Below, one piece after another: positions 11,831 to 22,436 of a DNA stretch of 64,000 nucleotides. The notes below the pieces were generated by a model. That model was not told the origin of the DNA. It did no database searches and saw only the letters and a list, made by a program, of their open reading frames with translations. Positions within the stretch are counted from its first letter, which is position 1, and every line of letters starts with the position of its first letter. A program made the position numbers and the translations under genes. Source of the stretch: Rotaria sordida (lineage: Eukaryota; Rotifera; Eurotatoria; Philodinida; Philodinidae); assembly GCA_905250125.1 (NCBI GenBank), contig CAJNOL010001287.1, positions 1 to 64,000 on the forward strand, read 5' to 3'.

Positions 11831-12187
11831 CAGTCAGCGGAACATTGGTATTCGCGATCCGTACGATTCTGCGGGCCGACAATCCGCTGTTTTTCCCTTT
11901 GTTATCCTTTCATACATTTATCTCAATTTTGAAATTTTTAACGAAAATTGATTTTGTTCTTAGGAGGAGAAGCTTTAATCTCATGAGTTCTATCATCTAG
12001 ATTTTGTATTTTCATCATCCAATCAAATTTCATCTCCTTAGTTCTACATATATTCTGTGGGTTGTAATCGTATCGTGTGTATCGTACGTATCGCCACCGT
12101 ATCCCCAATACACAGCATCTGCTTTTTTCCCCCTTGAAACTATCCGAACTGATATCTGCCATCTGAGCTCGTATTGAGTTCAAAAAG

Positions 12188-12676
12188 AGGTCTCGGTAGG
12201 ACTAAAAATATCCTAAAACGACTCGTACTCATTAGCTTCCGAAGCCGAGTAGTGACTGCTTTACTGAATTTTCGATTCAGCTTTATATATTTACCAAAAA
12301 TCAAATAACTGGATTTTGGCTTGAAATTTTGCACACAAATAGGTCTAATGATTTTGAGAATATTCTGAAAGTTTCAACCGAAAAGAATGTTTCTTTGACG
12401 AGATATTGAATTTCCAAAGAAATCGTCGTCTGCCACAAAAATAAAGTCTACTTGAAAATTTAATATCTCAACAAGGGAACATTGTTTCCGGCTAAAACTT
12501 TCAGAATATTTCCAGAATCATCAGATCTGTCTCTATACAAAATTTCAAGTCGAAACTCCGTCATTTGATTTTTTAGTAAATACCTAAAGCTGAATCAAAA
12601 ATTTAGTGAAACAGTCATAACTAGGTTTTGAGAGGCCCATGAGCACGAACTCTTTTAGTATTTTTCCGATCTTACT
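12188..12676. repeat. Long imperfect inverted repeat (MITE-like)
   Basis: Arms at about 12188-12425 and 12450-12676 are reverse complements at good but imperfect identity. One shared block is TTTTCGATTCAGCTTTA, mirrored as TAAAGCTGAATCAAAAA. Two short open frames on the minus strand fall across the arms and are not genes. The outer end resembles those at 8440 and 27358. Confidence 0.65.
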
Positions 12677-12679
12677 TTC

Positions 12680-14509
12680 TAATGGATTAAAAGTGAACAA
12701 ACATCTTGTCTAAATACTTTTTGATCATCCATTACGCTCAAAAAAAAATGCTACGACGACTTTCTTGCAAAGACAGTTTTGACACTAATTTTGACAACTG
12801 TAAATCTCAAATAATAAAAGTTGTATATTTTGATTGTAAGATTTTAATACACAATTATATCAAGTTCAAACAATAGAGAAAACCCATCGTAAATTTAATT
12901 TACAAAAACAATTTTCATTCTTGAAAATATAACAGAAAAATACAAAAACTTTTCCACTATTTCTCTTTTTTTTATGCTTTAATAACTTTAAAAGGGAATG
13001 CAATTTGCGAGAAAAAAAAACACTAGTTTATGTTGAATTATACTCGAGTTCTCTCTTTGCATATAAATTCTAGTGAATGAAACTCAGAAGAATATTTTAA
13101 CACGCGAAGTAAGAGAAAAAGAAAATAGAATCATTCATTTAAATTATACTCGACATTCAAATATAAAACCCGTTAAATTACCATCGTTGTAAGTCATGAC
13201 ATAATTTTAGTAAAAAGAGAAAGAAACGCTAAGAAAAAAAATACCGAATGTGTTATTAATTCAACTTAAATGCACCCACTTACGAACACTACGGGAATCA
13301 TTTGCAGCAATATATCGTGCATTTCTCCATGAATAATATGTATTGAGATGACTCTAGTGCAATTTTCAATAGATTTTACTTTCGATATTTTTTTGTTTCG
13401 TTAAATTGATTCATACTGCTTTAAACATCGATTGAAGAAAATAAACATCATTAGTATTTTTCATTTTACAAAAAGAAACTCTAAGTTTCTCTAATCTAGT
13501 GAGTTTATTTATCATGATAAATTACATCTGTCAGTACTTGTTATGATAAATTATTATCAATCGATCCAAGGTTATGATATTTTTTCATTAGCTTACAGAA
13601 TACTTCTCATAAATATTTAAATCTATTTAAATAATAATAAGATAAAATGCACGATTTCAACTAAAGAACTTCGTATGACGAGTAAAACTTTGTCCGTAAA
13701 AAAGGATCCGTATTGTATAGCTTGAGCGACAAGACATATAAGATTCCGGAAACTGGTTTGCCATAGGTCAAATGTCGATAATTAATGCTTCTTTTCAAGT
13801 ATTCATTAATATAAAAGTAGAATAATTTTATTTTTAGCATCACACAATATTCTGAAAATGTTCAATGTTTATAATCATTCATCAGAATCTATTCATTTTC
13901 TTTTCTTTATTCTAAAGATATTCTGTTCAACATAAAGAATCAAATATGTAGCTTTATTGATTAGAATATCTATCAGGTTGTTTTTTTTTACTTGTGTATA
14001 ACAAAAATTTTAAAAACTTATACAGAAGTTTAACAGCTGAATTCTTAAATATTGTGAGTAGAGAAAACAATTCATTTTTTTTAGTCTACTTGTTTAGAAT
14101 TTTTTTCTTTCTTCTTTTCTATTCATATGATGTGAGTTACATTGAGTCTAATATATGTGAATAGTAATCATACAACTCTAACTTATATGATTGTTCGTGC
14201 ATGGTGGTAGCAGCAGTTAGTCTGAATAAGAGAAAAAAGGAAGGAGAATGATTTTTTTTTTATCGTTATAAAGAAAATGCATTATAACTATTAACACTTA
14301 GCTGCTACATCGACCAAACGGTAGGTGGTGTATGGCATTAGATGTTAGTAGTGAAGTAAAAGAAGTCGTTTTTCTTTTTAATAAGGTGATGAGAGAACTC
14401 TGTTAACAACGACAGAAATTTAAATATATTTCTTACAAGAAACCCAATATTAGTATTATTTTAGATTTACTCTATAACATTATTCGATAAACACAAAACA
14501 CATTGAAAA
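12680..14509. other. Intergenic DNA upstream of the PMP3 gene
   Basis: AT-rich with no supported gene. The last few hundred bases are presumably the PMP3 promoter and 5' leader, but I see no motif I would call. Confidence 0.5.
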
Positions 14510-14736
14510 ATGGTTGATACAATTGTACTTGTCATTATTGCTTTTTTTTTACCACCATTAGCTGTATATCTTCACGAAAATGCTTGCAATCAAACGACAA
14601 TTATCAATTTAATTTTGACTATTCTATTTTGGCTACCAGGTACGTACAATAATCACAATGATTTTTATCAATTTTACACATATTTTTTATCCTTATTTTA
14701 GGGTTTATACATGCGTTATTTGTTATTTTACGTTAA
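14510..14736 (+). CDS. PMP3/UPF0057 family plasma-membrane proteolipid
   Basis: Two exons, 14510-14639 and 14702-14736, separated by a 62-bp intron (GTACGT...TTTTAG) that splits a Gly codon. The product is 54 residues: a short Val/Ile-rich first membrane segment (about 5-20), the family hallmark PPLAVYL near residues 15-21, a polar turn with a conserved-type Cys (residue 26), and a second membrane segment (about 30-52) with FWLPGFIHALFVI, ending in Arg. Length and pattern match PMP3 proteins of fungi, plants, nematodes and bacteria. In yeast the protein influences membrane potential and salt sensitivity; the role here is inferred from the family only. Without the splice, the frame reads into unrelated sequence, so the intron is required. 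Confidence 0.93.
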
Positions 14737-15750
14737 TTAACAAATGTAAAACACTGACAGACTATTCCGTTTCTTTTTGTCCTTATTATTTTAATTTTTT
14801 TTTTCTAACTCATAATAAAATTCCATTGAACTTCTGTAAAAAGAAAAAATAATTCAAAAACTGAAAGAGTGAAATCTGTTTCTGACATAAATGACAAGTA
14901 TGCATGCATATACCCTATATCTCCTATTTTATTGTAACAAAGCCTTAAGTATGAATCTCTAATGTCACATTGAGTGTTNNNNNNNNNNCATATTTAAAAT
15001 CGGAAGTCGAACTATATGATAAATAACTATACTTATAAGTTGAAAACGCAAGCACAAATGGTGTGAACATTGTGACATGATAACTTAGAAAATTTGCTCA
15101 AGTTTTTTTTTTGAATGTTTCTTTAAGAAAATAAGCCGTATAGAAAAATGTCAATATATTAGAAGATTAAAGATCTTCTTCTACCCTATCTTATGGTTTA
15201 GAAAATTAATCAAGAAATTTGACTCTTTTAGATCTTATAAAAACGTCATATTTTGGTAATCTATAAATAGTCTTTACATCTGGCCACTGCTCGACATATT
15301 ATTAGCTATTCTATTTATATTTTATTATCTCACGCTAATACAATAAAATAAAAATGACATATCATGTTTCAATGCCAAGAGATAGTATAAGGCAAATATG
15401 TAATTCAAAGCATGATTTCTTTTTTTTATGTCATATATTTGATTATCGTGATCAAAAAAAAACAAGACAAATAGTATTTTCCAATTTATTTAATAAATAA
15501 CATAATTCAAATTTATCTATTTTATAAAGCAAAATAACAAAATAACGATTAATTCCATGCAACTCTGATAAGATTTATACTAAAGTGTATATTTTTTTTC
15601 ATAGAGGAATAATCAATTTATCTTTAACCAACCAAACAAAAATCATTTGAATGCTGTATAGTTTCAAAATTGAAAGCTCACATTGAAACGATGAATCTTA
15701 TTTAAAATAAAACGATCATAATGAGAATATTTATTTTAAAAATAACTAAA
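14737..15750. other. Intergenic DNA with a 10-N assembly gap
   Basis: Contains the gap at 14979-14988. AT-rich, no gene seen. It may include the PMP3 3' UTR. Confidence 0.5.
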
Positions 15751-15751
15751 A

Positions 15752-15941
15752 TAACGGGTGATGCAAAAGTTTCTGCACAAATGTCAGATCTTTCATCGGC
15801 TAAAGCATGTGTGAATAAACTCAAAAGTACTCCTTTAGAATCATCGTCGAAACCTATTTCGAAATATATGTTCAAAAAAAGTTCTATCATGCTCTATGAT
15901 GGCTGAGATGGGAGGGGAAGGAACTTTTGCCCAGGGCTGTA
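15752..15941. mobile_element. Tc1/mariner-like MITE with TA flanks
   Basis: The left end, ACGGGTGATGCAAAAGTTTCT, and the reverse complement of the right end, CAGCCCTGGGCAAAAGTTCCT, are related inverted repeats. TA dinucleotides lie outside both ends (15752-15753, 15940-15941). The shared GCAAAAGTTNCT resembles mariner termini. The 186-bp length is too short for a transposase, so this is a deletion derivative or MITE. Open frames on both strands here are by-products. Confidence 0.5.
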
Positions 15942-17345
15942 AAAGAATTTTAATAGAAAACGATTGATAAATTTAGCCTAATTTGTATTTATCGTACAAG
16001 AAGAATATAGATATTCTATGAATATATTTAAAAATCTTATTAGATTTGTTGAAGAAGAAAGTTCCAATTGATATTTATAAATAATATCTGATTATCGTCT
16101 TGATTAAATGGGAACTGAGACAATGTGCACGAAAACAATCATCATAAGGAAAGTTCAATACGCAACAAAAATCAAAATAAATATAAACTTTATTTCAGGA
16201 TCAATGAATAACTATTTTAATTAAAAAGTGATTTTTGTTTTGTTGAGTTGCGAATTAATGTTGTTGCCATGTTGAACAATTAAAAATGTTCGATAAGAAA
16301 TGTCCTCTTATGTATTAGTAACTGAGACTTTTTGATTCAGATTCCTAATAATTAAGAAAGGTGAACCAATTATGCTTTTGTTATTCAAATCCTAAGCTTT
16401 AGTCTCATTAACATTTATATTGGTCTTTTCATAGACGTGACATTTACCTTCATTTTTTCTTTATGCTTAACTTTCTAGTGCTGAATTTCTTCGTTCTCAA
16501 AATGTTAAATTCACGTGCTTGTAATGTACATTAAATGCATTACATATCACTAATCAACACTTTGACTTTCTTAATAAAACTTGTATGAAATATTTTATTG
16601 GTTTTTTTATTCACTTTGAATTATTTAAATTATCAGAATGAAAAAACAAATAAATAATATCTATTTATATAAAACAATAAATAGTGATCTCATTGGTATT
16701 TATGATCATTGAAATAATTCTAAAAAAAATAAATTAACATTTCCAAATAATATAAGACATAAATTTTAAGAAAAAGTGATTAAGCATTTGTTAGAGCAAA
16801 AGATGTTCGACGTAAATGAGCAATAGAGTGTGGTAGTATAATCGTACTTCTATGTCTAATTGAACGCATTCGAACAATATCTCAAAGTTCTTCTCGTTGT
16901 AATTTTCTTCAAAATAAATTCATTAATTTTCCAAAACAAAATAATTGAAAATATCGATAAAACAATTTGTGTATTTCATTTCGAAATGATTTTCCACTGA
17001 AACAATAAACATAAAAATTTAATGAACAATCAGTTAATATAACAACACTTGTTCAACAGGATAAAAGTACATCTGATATCGACCAATGTACAATTGTTGC
17101 TGGTAATGATGAAAAACAAAATAAAAATCAATGAATTATTAATAGAACATTCATCCATGATGTATGTGATCGATTATATACCATTAAGCCATCAATACCT
17201 TCTTTACCTTGAAATGAAGAATGATAACTTGGACGAGTGCTCATTGGTCAACCCGTTAACATCTCTCATGTTCACTAAGGTCTCAAACAGATAGAGTAAA
17301 TAAGACGAATTAAAACTGAATTAGGGATCAATCACACTGGAAAAA
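15942..17345. other. Intergenic DNA with possible coding relics
   Basis: No intact gene. Two stretches have gene-like codon texture but are interrupted: minus strand about 16785-16915, in which one frame encodes an Arg/Ser/His-rich tail broken by TGA; and plus strand about 17040-17145, in which one frame ends at TGA. They could be remnants of one decayed gene. Confidence 0.3.
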
Positions 17346-17349
17346 ATAA

Positions 17350-17532
17350 AACAAGTTAAGCGACGTGATTGGTCTATTCCGACTTAAATCGTCTTTTTGA
17401 GACGATTTATTCGTTAATTCTGTTTTAATTCACTTTGGATTAGTCGGTGTGATTGGGACTTTAACGAATAAATCGTCTAGAATAGGCGATTTAAGTTGGA
17501 ATAGACCAACCACGTTGCTTAATTCAACTTAA
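17350..17532. repeat. Inverted-repeat MITE
   Basis: Arms of about 70 bp (17350-17417 and 17460-17532) carry TTGGTCTATTCC and its mirror GGAATAGACCAA, and GACGATTTATTCGTTAA with its mirror. The loop is about 42 bp. Non-coding. Confidence 0.75.
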
Positions 17533-17625
17533 CGTTAATTCATTTTTTCAGCCTGTTTGACCCCTTTCAGTTTGTTTGGCTCCCAAGAAAAGCCTGTTAG
17601 CACAATTCCATGCAGGATTAAAAAT

Positions 17626-17922
17626 GTGAAACACGATGGACCTATTGTTACTAATTAAATGGACATTGTTTTATTTCATTTCTTCAAGATACATTTGTTG
17701 CTTACCGTTTATTTGATGCTTCAAAACTACAATTTCTGTCACAGTCTGTGATGGTCTCTCAGGATTCTCTGTCACGGTCTGCGATAGTCTCTGAGAGTTC
17801 TCTGTCTCGATTTGTGATGATCTCCGGGGTTCTCTGTCATGGTCTGTTGAGAGGGGGGGGGGGGAGTGGGTCCAAAATTTCTACCCTATACATTTCAACA
17901 CTCTTTTCAGATCGTGTTTCAC
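17626..17922. mobile_element. MITE with GTGAAACACGAT inverted ends, copy B
   Basis: Starts GTGAAACACGATGGACC and ends CAGATCGTGTTTCAC. The core (17741-17845) carries repeats of TCTGTCACGGTCTGYGATRG, the same motif as copies A, C and D in inverse orientation. A run of about 11 Gs lies near 17855. An open frame of 63 codons over the repeat is not a gene. Confidence 0.65.
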
Positions 17923-18534
17923 AAAAAGCAGTAGAATAAAAGCAAAAGAAATAATGGCATTGGTTCATTCATTCTTTATTCATATCATTAGACTAAAGAA
18001 AAATACATCATTGTTTTCATTGATGATATCGGTCAAACAGAACGAACGATTATAAATATATGTTGCCAGCAAAATTAGAATTCAGGCAAATTTAAAATTT
18101 GCCTATTAAAAAACAAAGTACACGATAAGATGTAGCGTCAAATTTTCTACAATTTACATGAGACTACTTATCTTAAGATTACACTTTTTGTTTCGAAAAT
18201 GGACAAAACTTTTAGCGAGTGAATTTCGATCGTTCGAAAATTTGTCGTAGAGAATTTTGCATTTTTTGACAACAAAAAGTACACAAATAAAATAAGCTTT
18301 ATTTTATAGATTACTAAGCTTTTTACGCTGAATCTTGTAGTATGTTTTGTTTTTCTTTTAATAAAGCATATCAAGTGATAAAATCATGAAATAACAAAAA
18401 AATGAATTCGTCGTGTAGCAAAAAATTATCTTTTTCGGACACAGTCAAAATTTGGTCGGTCAAAATTTTGTCCTTTTGTAAAAACAAAAAATGTAACCAT
18501 AAAATAAGCGATCTTATATAAATTATAGAGCATT
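17923..18534. other. Intergenic DNA, nothing recognised
   Basis: AT-rich, with no supported feature. It lies on the 3' side of the small minus-strand open frame. Confidence 0.4.
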
Positions 18535-18765
18535 TCACAGTGCATCGTTTGATGTATTTCGTTTTTTGATATAACGTATTAGATGATGATAAAATAAAAT
18601 ACGAAACGAAGGCATTGATTCTGGTCCACCCATTACATGAGGAGGAGGTCGATAAGTGTATTTGTCCCCTTTTATGTCGGCACTGTGAGCATAATGTACG
18701 AAATAACGAGTAATGACTAATGTGAAAAAATTTCGAGACCATAGTTTGTTGTTGAGATACTGCAT
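18535..18765 (-). CDS. Short hypothetical protein, possibly mitochondrial
   Basis: A 76-codon frame with host-like codon use. The N-terminus (about 1-28) is Arg/Asn/Phe-rich without acids and could be a mitochondrial presequence or membrane anchor. A compact middle follows, with GDKYTYRPPPHVMGG (about residues 33-47) and SMPSFRIL, then a basic tail YIKKR. It resembles small accessory subunits of respiratory complexes in layout, but I do not recognise the family. A longer 177-codon frame overlaps it in another phase (18371-18904); I judge that one a shadow because its composition is less protein-like. No intron was found. It could be a retrocopy or orphan gene. Confidence 0.35.
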   Translation of the reverse strand: MQYLNNKLWSRNFFTLVITRYFVHYAHSADIKGDKYTYRPPPHVMGGPESMPSFRILFYHHLIRYIKKRNTSNDAL

Positions 18766-18954
18766 TTTTACAGTTTTTGTTTAGGTGAATGCTGTAGTCC
18801 TCATAGGAACAAGAGAAAAACTTATTTTCGAATTTCAACTTCAAACTTTGCACAGAGATAAATATTAATGAGTGGTTTATTCTGAAAGTTTTAGCTTTTC
18901 TCAAATGCGTCTAATATGAAATAAGGACATTGGATTCCGCCCGGGTAGGTGATG

Positions 18955-19245
18955 TGAAAAACATTCTGTTACCATATCCAAATCCTACACCGAAAAAAAG
19001 GTATCATACGAAACTAAGAAAAGGTTTCATCATTTGTAACGAATTCGAAACAGTTTTTTAGCTTCGTACGAAAAAAGTTTCATACACAACTATTTTTTAG
19101 TTAGCTTGAAAAAAGGTTTTGTGCTCCAGGTTTCATATAAAACCCTTTTTTCTCAGTTAAACAAAAGGTTGCGTACTCATGGTTTCGTACGATCTCCCAT
19201 ACGATATCACCTCAATGATAAATACCTGACCAAAACATATTTCAA
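18955..19245. repeat. Repeats of TTTCGTACGAAA-like units
   Basis: Repeated short blocks in both orientations: GGTATCATACGAAACTAAG, AAAAGGTTTCATC, TTCGTACGAAAAAAGTTTC, GGTTTCGTACGATC. Spacing is irregular at 40-60 bp. The palindromic TTCGTACGAA core makes the tract self-complementary. Confidence 0.5.
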
Positions 19246-19254
19246 AATCTAATT

Positions 19255-19390
19255 TTTTCTTCCTCTATCTAACCTTTATTTCTATACCTCATCCTAAATT
19301 CTATACTTATCCTTAATTCTACCCTTAACCCCTTATATCTACACTTATCTCGCTTAACTCTATCCTTATTCCCCTTGATCTACTGGGTGC
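19255..19390 (+). repeat. Pyrimidine-rich degenerate tandem repeat
   Basis: Successive variants of TTCTATACTTATCCTTAA and CTACCCTTAACCCC across about 130 bp, with a strong C/T strand bias. No gene. Confidence 0.5.
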
Positions 19391-19452
19391 GGCATAATAA
19401 TGGCAACATTTAGTATTTTGAGAATATCTCACTCATAAACGATCAATACAAC

Positions 19453-19902
19453 CTTGACTTTTTTTAAAAAGATGCACTGTAAAAAGCTCTATAAAAATTA
19501 TAAAGACAAATCTCTATTGACTTGTTATGATGGTGTCTCCAATATTCAAAATGAATAGGTCACACGATGGTGCTATGTTCCATCGTATTACGCATAGAAA
19601 AAATATTTCGAAGGCTATTTTGCTTTGCAATAGGAATTTGTTCATACAATTTTTGTAGGCCTTCGACGGTGCATTTTCTGAAAAAACCAAGGTACTATGA
19701 TTTTTCCAAGCCGAGATATTTACAAAATAAAAAAGCCTTCGAAATATTTTTTTGGATGGTACAGAAGATGAGACATAGCATTATCGTATGATTTGTTCAT
19801 TTTGAGTATCGGAGATACCATCAGAGCAAGTCAATAGAAATTTGTTCTTACAGTTTTTGGAGAGCTATTCACAGCGCATCTTTTAAAAGAAAAATCAAGA
19901 TT
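19453..19902. repeat. Long inverted repeat (MITE-like)
   Basis: Arms of about 185 bp (19453-19640 and 19715-19902) contain ATTTCGAAGGCTATTTT with a mirrored AAAGCCTTCGAAATATTT. Outer parts carry AAAGATGCACTGT with a mirrored ACAGCGCATCTTTT. The open frame at 19567-19791 spans both arms and is not a gene. Confidence 0.65.
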
Positions 19903-19913
19903 CTAATGTTTTC

Positions 19914-20143
19914 TTAACCCTTTCTTGCCTTTTGGTTACTATCAGGACCATTTTATAAAAATTTGGTTTCCTTGACCTATGAGATATTCAGAAACAGATT
20001 CTATATCAATGTAAAGTCTATCTATTGTAGACTTCAAATCAACAATTTGAATATAAAATCTGTTTCCAAATATCTCATAGTTCCAGGAAATCAAATTTTT
20101 ATAAAATAGACACTATAGGGACCAAAAGGCAAGAAAGGGTTAA
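19914..20143. mobile_element. piggyBac-type MITE with TTAA flanks
   Basis: TTAA followed by CCCTTTCTTGCCTTTTGGT at the left, and ACCAAAAGGCAAGAAAGGG followed by TTAA at the right, form perfect 19-bp inverted ends with TTAA on both sides. TTAA target sites with CCCT-starting termini are diagnostic of piggyBac. Inner sequence is also an inverted repeat around about 20030. At 230 bp with no frame, it is non-autonomous. Confidence 0.85.
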
Positions 20144-21342
20144 CAGAAAAAAAGCGAAAAATACTTGTCACTTCTCTAAAAAAAATCATATTTTCAAGTA
20201 GAAAATGACGTATTTCATCTAAAATTGTTAAAAGAAACGAGCTGCCAATTATGAAAAATCAAACTTCGGGCTATCTTCACATACTTTCATTGTTTTGATG
20301 AAAATTGCCTTATTCTACGGATTGGAGGGGCATTGGCCATAATTTATAAAGTCATCGTGTTCTATGCCTAAGATTCATTTTGTAAGATAATCATAAGTGG
20401 TCATTCATACAGAACGTCTAGATGAAAATCGCATTTTTCGACCTTCCTCCTCTGCCCTGTCCAATTTTATCGACCTCCTCTCCCCTTCTGGGCATGCAGT
20501 AGAGTCTGCCGGGTTCAAAATTTTCGAACCTGCTTAACAGAAAAATTATAGACCTGGACCGGACTGAGTCTAGAACCAATCCGACAGGCTCGAACTTCGG
20601 TATAAAAAGTTCATAAAAGCCTTCTTGTTTAAATATACTCCTTCTTTTTCTATTAAATAAATATATCAAAAACAGAAATGAAGCAACAGGCATTTCATAA
20701 ACAACAAACAAAAATCTAACCTATTGCACAGTTTTTTGTATTTTAAATACATTGCATTTTAATGAGCAGAATGTAGTAAAAACAAAAAATGAAGTTCAAC
20801 ACTAAAAGCGTTCAAAAACCTCATATAAATACTCCACAAAATAACTATCTGCTTATGTAGCATAATCTTGAATAATTCAACACAAATATTCATATATTCA
20901 GATGATTCATTCATTTCATTTTCTATTTAAGGATGCTCTTCGAAACAAAGTCAGCTTCAAAACTTCACTGAAAGTTATATGTAAAAAAAAGAAGGAACAT
21001 ATCCAAAGTAAGTGTCTAGACGTCCAGAAATGTTTGGCTCCCTTCCTCCATTATCTGAATGCCCTTCATGGATGATTCCCAACGAAAATTTCAATTAGAA
21101 TAATCATTTGATCAAAATATACCAGAGGAATATTTTTCTCTTTATTTTTTCTTAAAGAGGATGACGTCAGCATCTATACATTATCTTTGCAAAGAGATAA
21201 TCCACATCATTACTTTTTATTAAAATAATGGCCTATATATAAATAAATGCTATAAAAAATAATTATAACATGTATAGAGAACAAAAAAAACGAGTGAGCA
21301 CAATCATTAAAAATAACTCGAGTTTTATCATCATCAAAAGCA
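20144..21342. other. Intergenic DNA with a G/C-richer repeat patch
   Basis: Around 20440-20600 there is a G/C-richer patch (CCGGGTTCAAAATTTTCGAA, GACCTGGACCGGACTGAG). It resembles patches at 6625-6720, 32690-33005 and 51370-51600, so it is probably a dispersed transposon end. A 97-codon minus frame over it is not supported as a gene. Confidence 0.4.
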
Positions 21343-22349
21343 ATGGATGCTTTACGTATTAGTACTGCTGTTATAGAAACACGTACTTATATTACTAGAT
21401 TTTTCGGAAAATTTTTGCATCACTACTTTTTATACAGAAAGAATTACGTCAAATATCAACAGGTCTACTTTTTCTTTTACCTCATATAACCAATATAATT
21501 CATTTATTATCTTTAATTTTTGAATTTATTGATAGTCTATTTTTTATTCAAATTTTTTCCATCCGGTATATTTCAGTGTCAATTTATTTTATGGTTACAA
21601 AATACAACACGTACAATATGTTCATTTTTAGCAACAACAGTAGATCCTTTTCTACGTTCAGAATATCTTGTATGATCACGTCGATGGTGTACATCAAAAA
21701 ATGTTTTTAAACTTTCAATTATTTATTTATTATTTTCAATATTACTTGATACATTTTTCTTTCATTCATTAAATACATTTGATAGTGAAGGTTTTTGTAC
21801 ATTTAATTTTAATGGTACTTTTCTTATATTAGCTGTTTATGTTATGCCACCAATATATTTTACTTTTATTTGTGTTATACCAACTGGTATTATGATTGCA
21901 TGTGGTTGTCGAATGGTTTATAATATTGGACAATCACGTAGACGTGCTGCTCAATAAATGATAACACAAAATCAAACACTTGCGACTATTGCTGTTCCAA
22001 TATCAAAACCAACTAGTACAATTAATAATGATCGACGGCAAAACATACCTACTGATCGTGTATTAGTATTAATGGTTATAATAAATATTATTACATATAT
22101 ATAGTAACACAACTACCATTTAATATTTATGCTGTTTATTATGGCTATGAAACAACGAAAAATAATTTATCATATTCATTAACACGATCATTACTTCTTA
22201 TGTGGAGTTCAGTTTATTTTGATATTAGTTTGTATTTATTTTGTCGTGCTTCACAACAATTTCAAAAACAATTTTTAACAAAAATTAAAACTAATCATAT
22301 TCTTCGACGTTCTTCACAAAGACGAATACCTTTGACAAGACATAGCTAA
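21343..22349 (+). pseudogene. Decayed orphan 7TM receptor (rhodopsin-class GPCR)
   Basis: It begins MDALRISTAVIETRTYITRF, then needs a frame change near 21400-21440. A TM2-TM3-like region follows (GLLFLLPHITNIIHLLSLIF), then CSFLATTVDPFLRSEY, in which VDPF replaces the DRY-type motif. Further on come a long stretch with TM4-TM5 character, an RRRAAQ cytoplasmic segment, a TM6 start (RVLVLMVIINIITYI) and a TM7-like part ending in a basic tail. Breaks seen: TGA at about 21681 after the DRY-like motif, TAA at 21956, TAG plus a frameshift at about 22102. The receptor fold is therefore destroyed. The style matches large orphan GPCR families of bdelloid rotifers; this is inference. No intron was needed, so it could be an intronless family member. 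Confidence 0.75.
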
Positions 22350-22436
22350 AACAGTTTGACATTGATTGGAACAAAAAACAGAAACATTTTTTTGTAATCA
22401 ATTTAGTTGTAGATATAAACTATTTTGTGAAACACG

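Larger units (their letters stand above)
3345..12150. mobile_element. Large foldback-type transposon with tandem-repeat arms
   Basis: About 8.8 kb is bounded by inverted sequences. The outer left end near 3355-3475 (GGGGAGAAAAAGCGTATG, then TCACTGACTGTACCC) is mirrored near 11825-12150 (CATCTGCTTTTTTCCCCC; GTGCAGTCAGCGGAAC). Inside the ends, both arms are arrays of a roughly 34-bp unit in opposite orientation. After the arrays a unique arm segment follows, ending GATCTGGCACAGACAGACATTG on the left (to about 4075) and mirrored at 10690-10740. The arm continues at about 6900-7010 / 10590-10690, so the left arm has been split by an insertion. This matches foldback elements known from Drosophila, with long internally repetitive inverted ends. 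No intact transposase is visible. Exact ends and target duplication were not resolved. Confidence 0.7.

Noticed and set aside
11938-12334. Two minus-strand frames of 81 and 64 codons
   Set aside because: Located across the foldback end and the adjacent inverted repeat; composition is repeat-like.
15702-15906. Complementary open frames on both strands
   Set aside because: Explained by the short TA-flanked element; the plus-strand peptide has no domain.
18371-18904. 177-codon minus frame
   Set aside because: Overlaps the better-looking 76-codon frame in another phase, is rich in Phe/Ser/Lys without domain features, and lacks a plausible start context.
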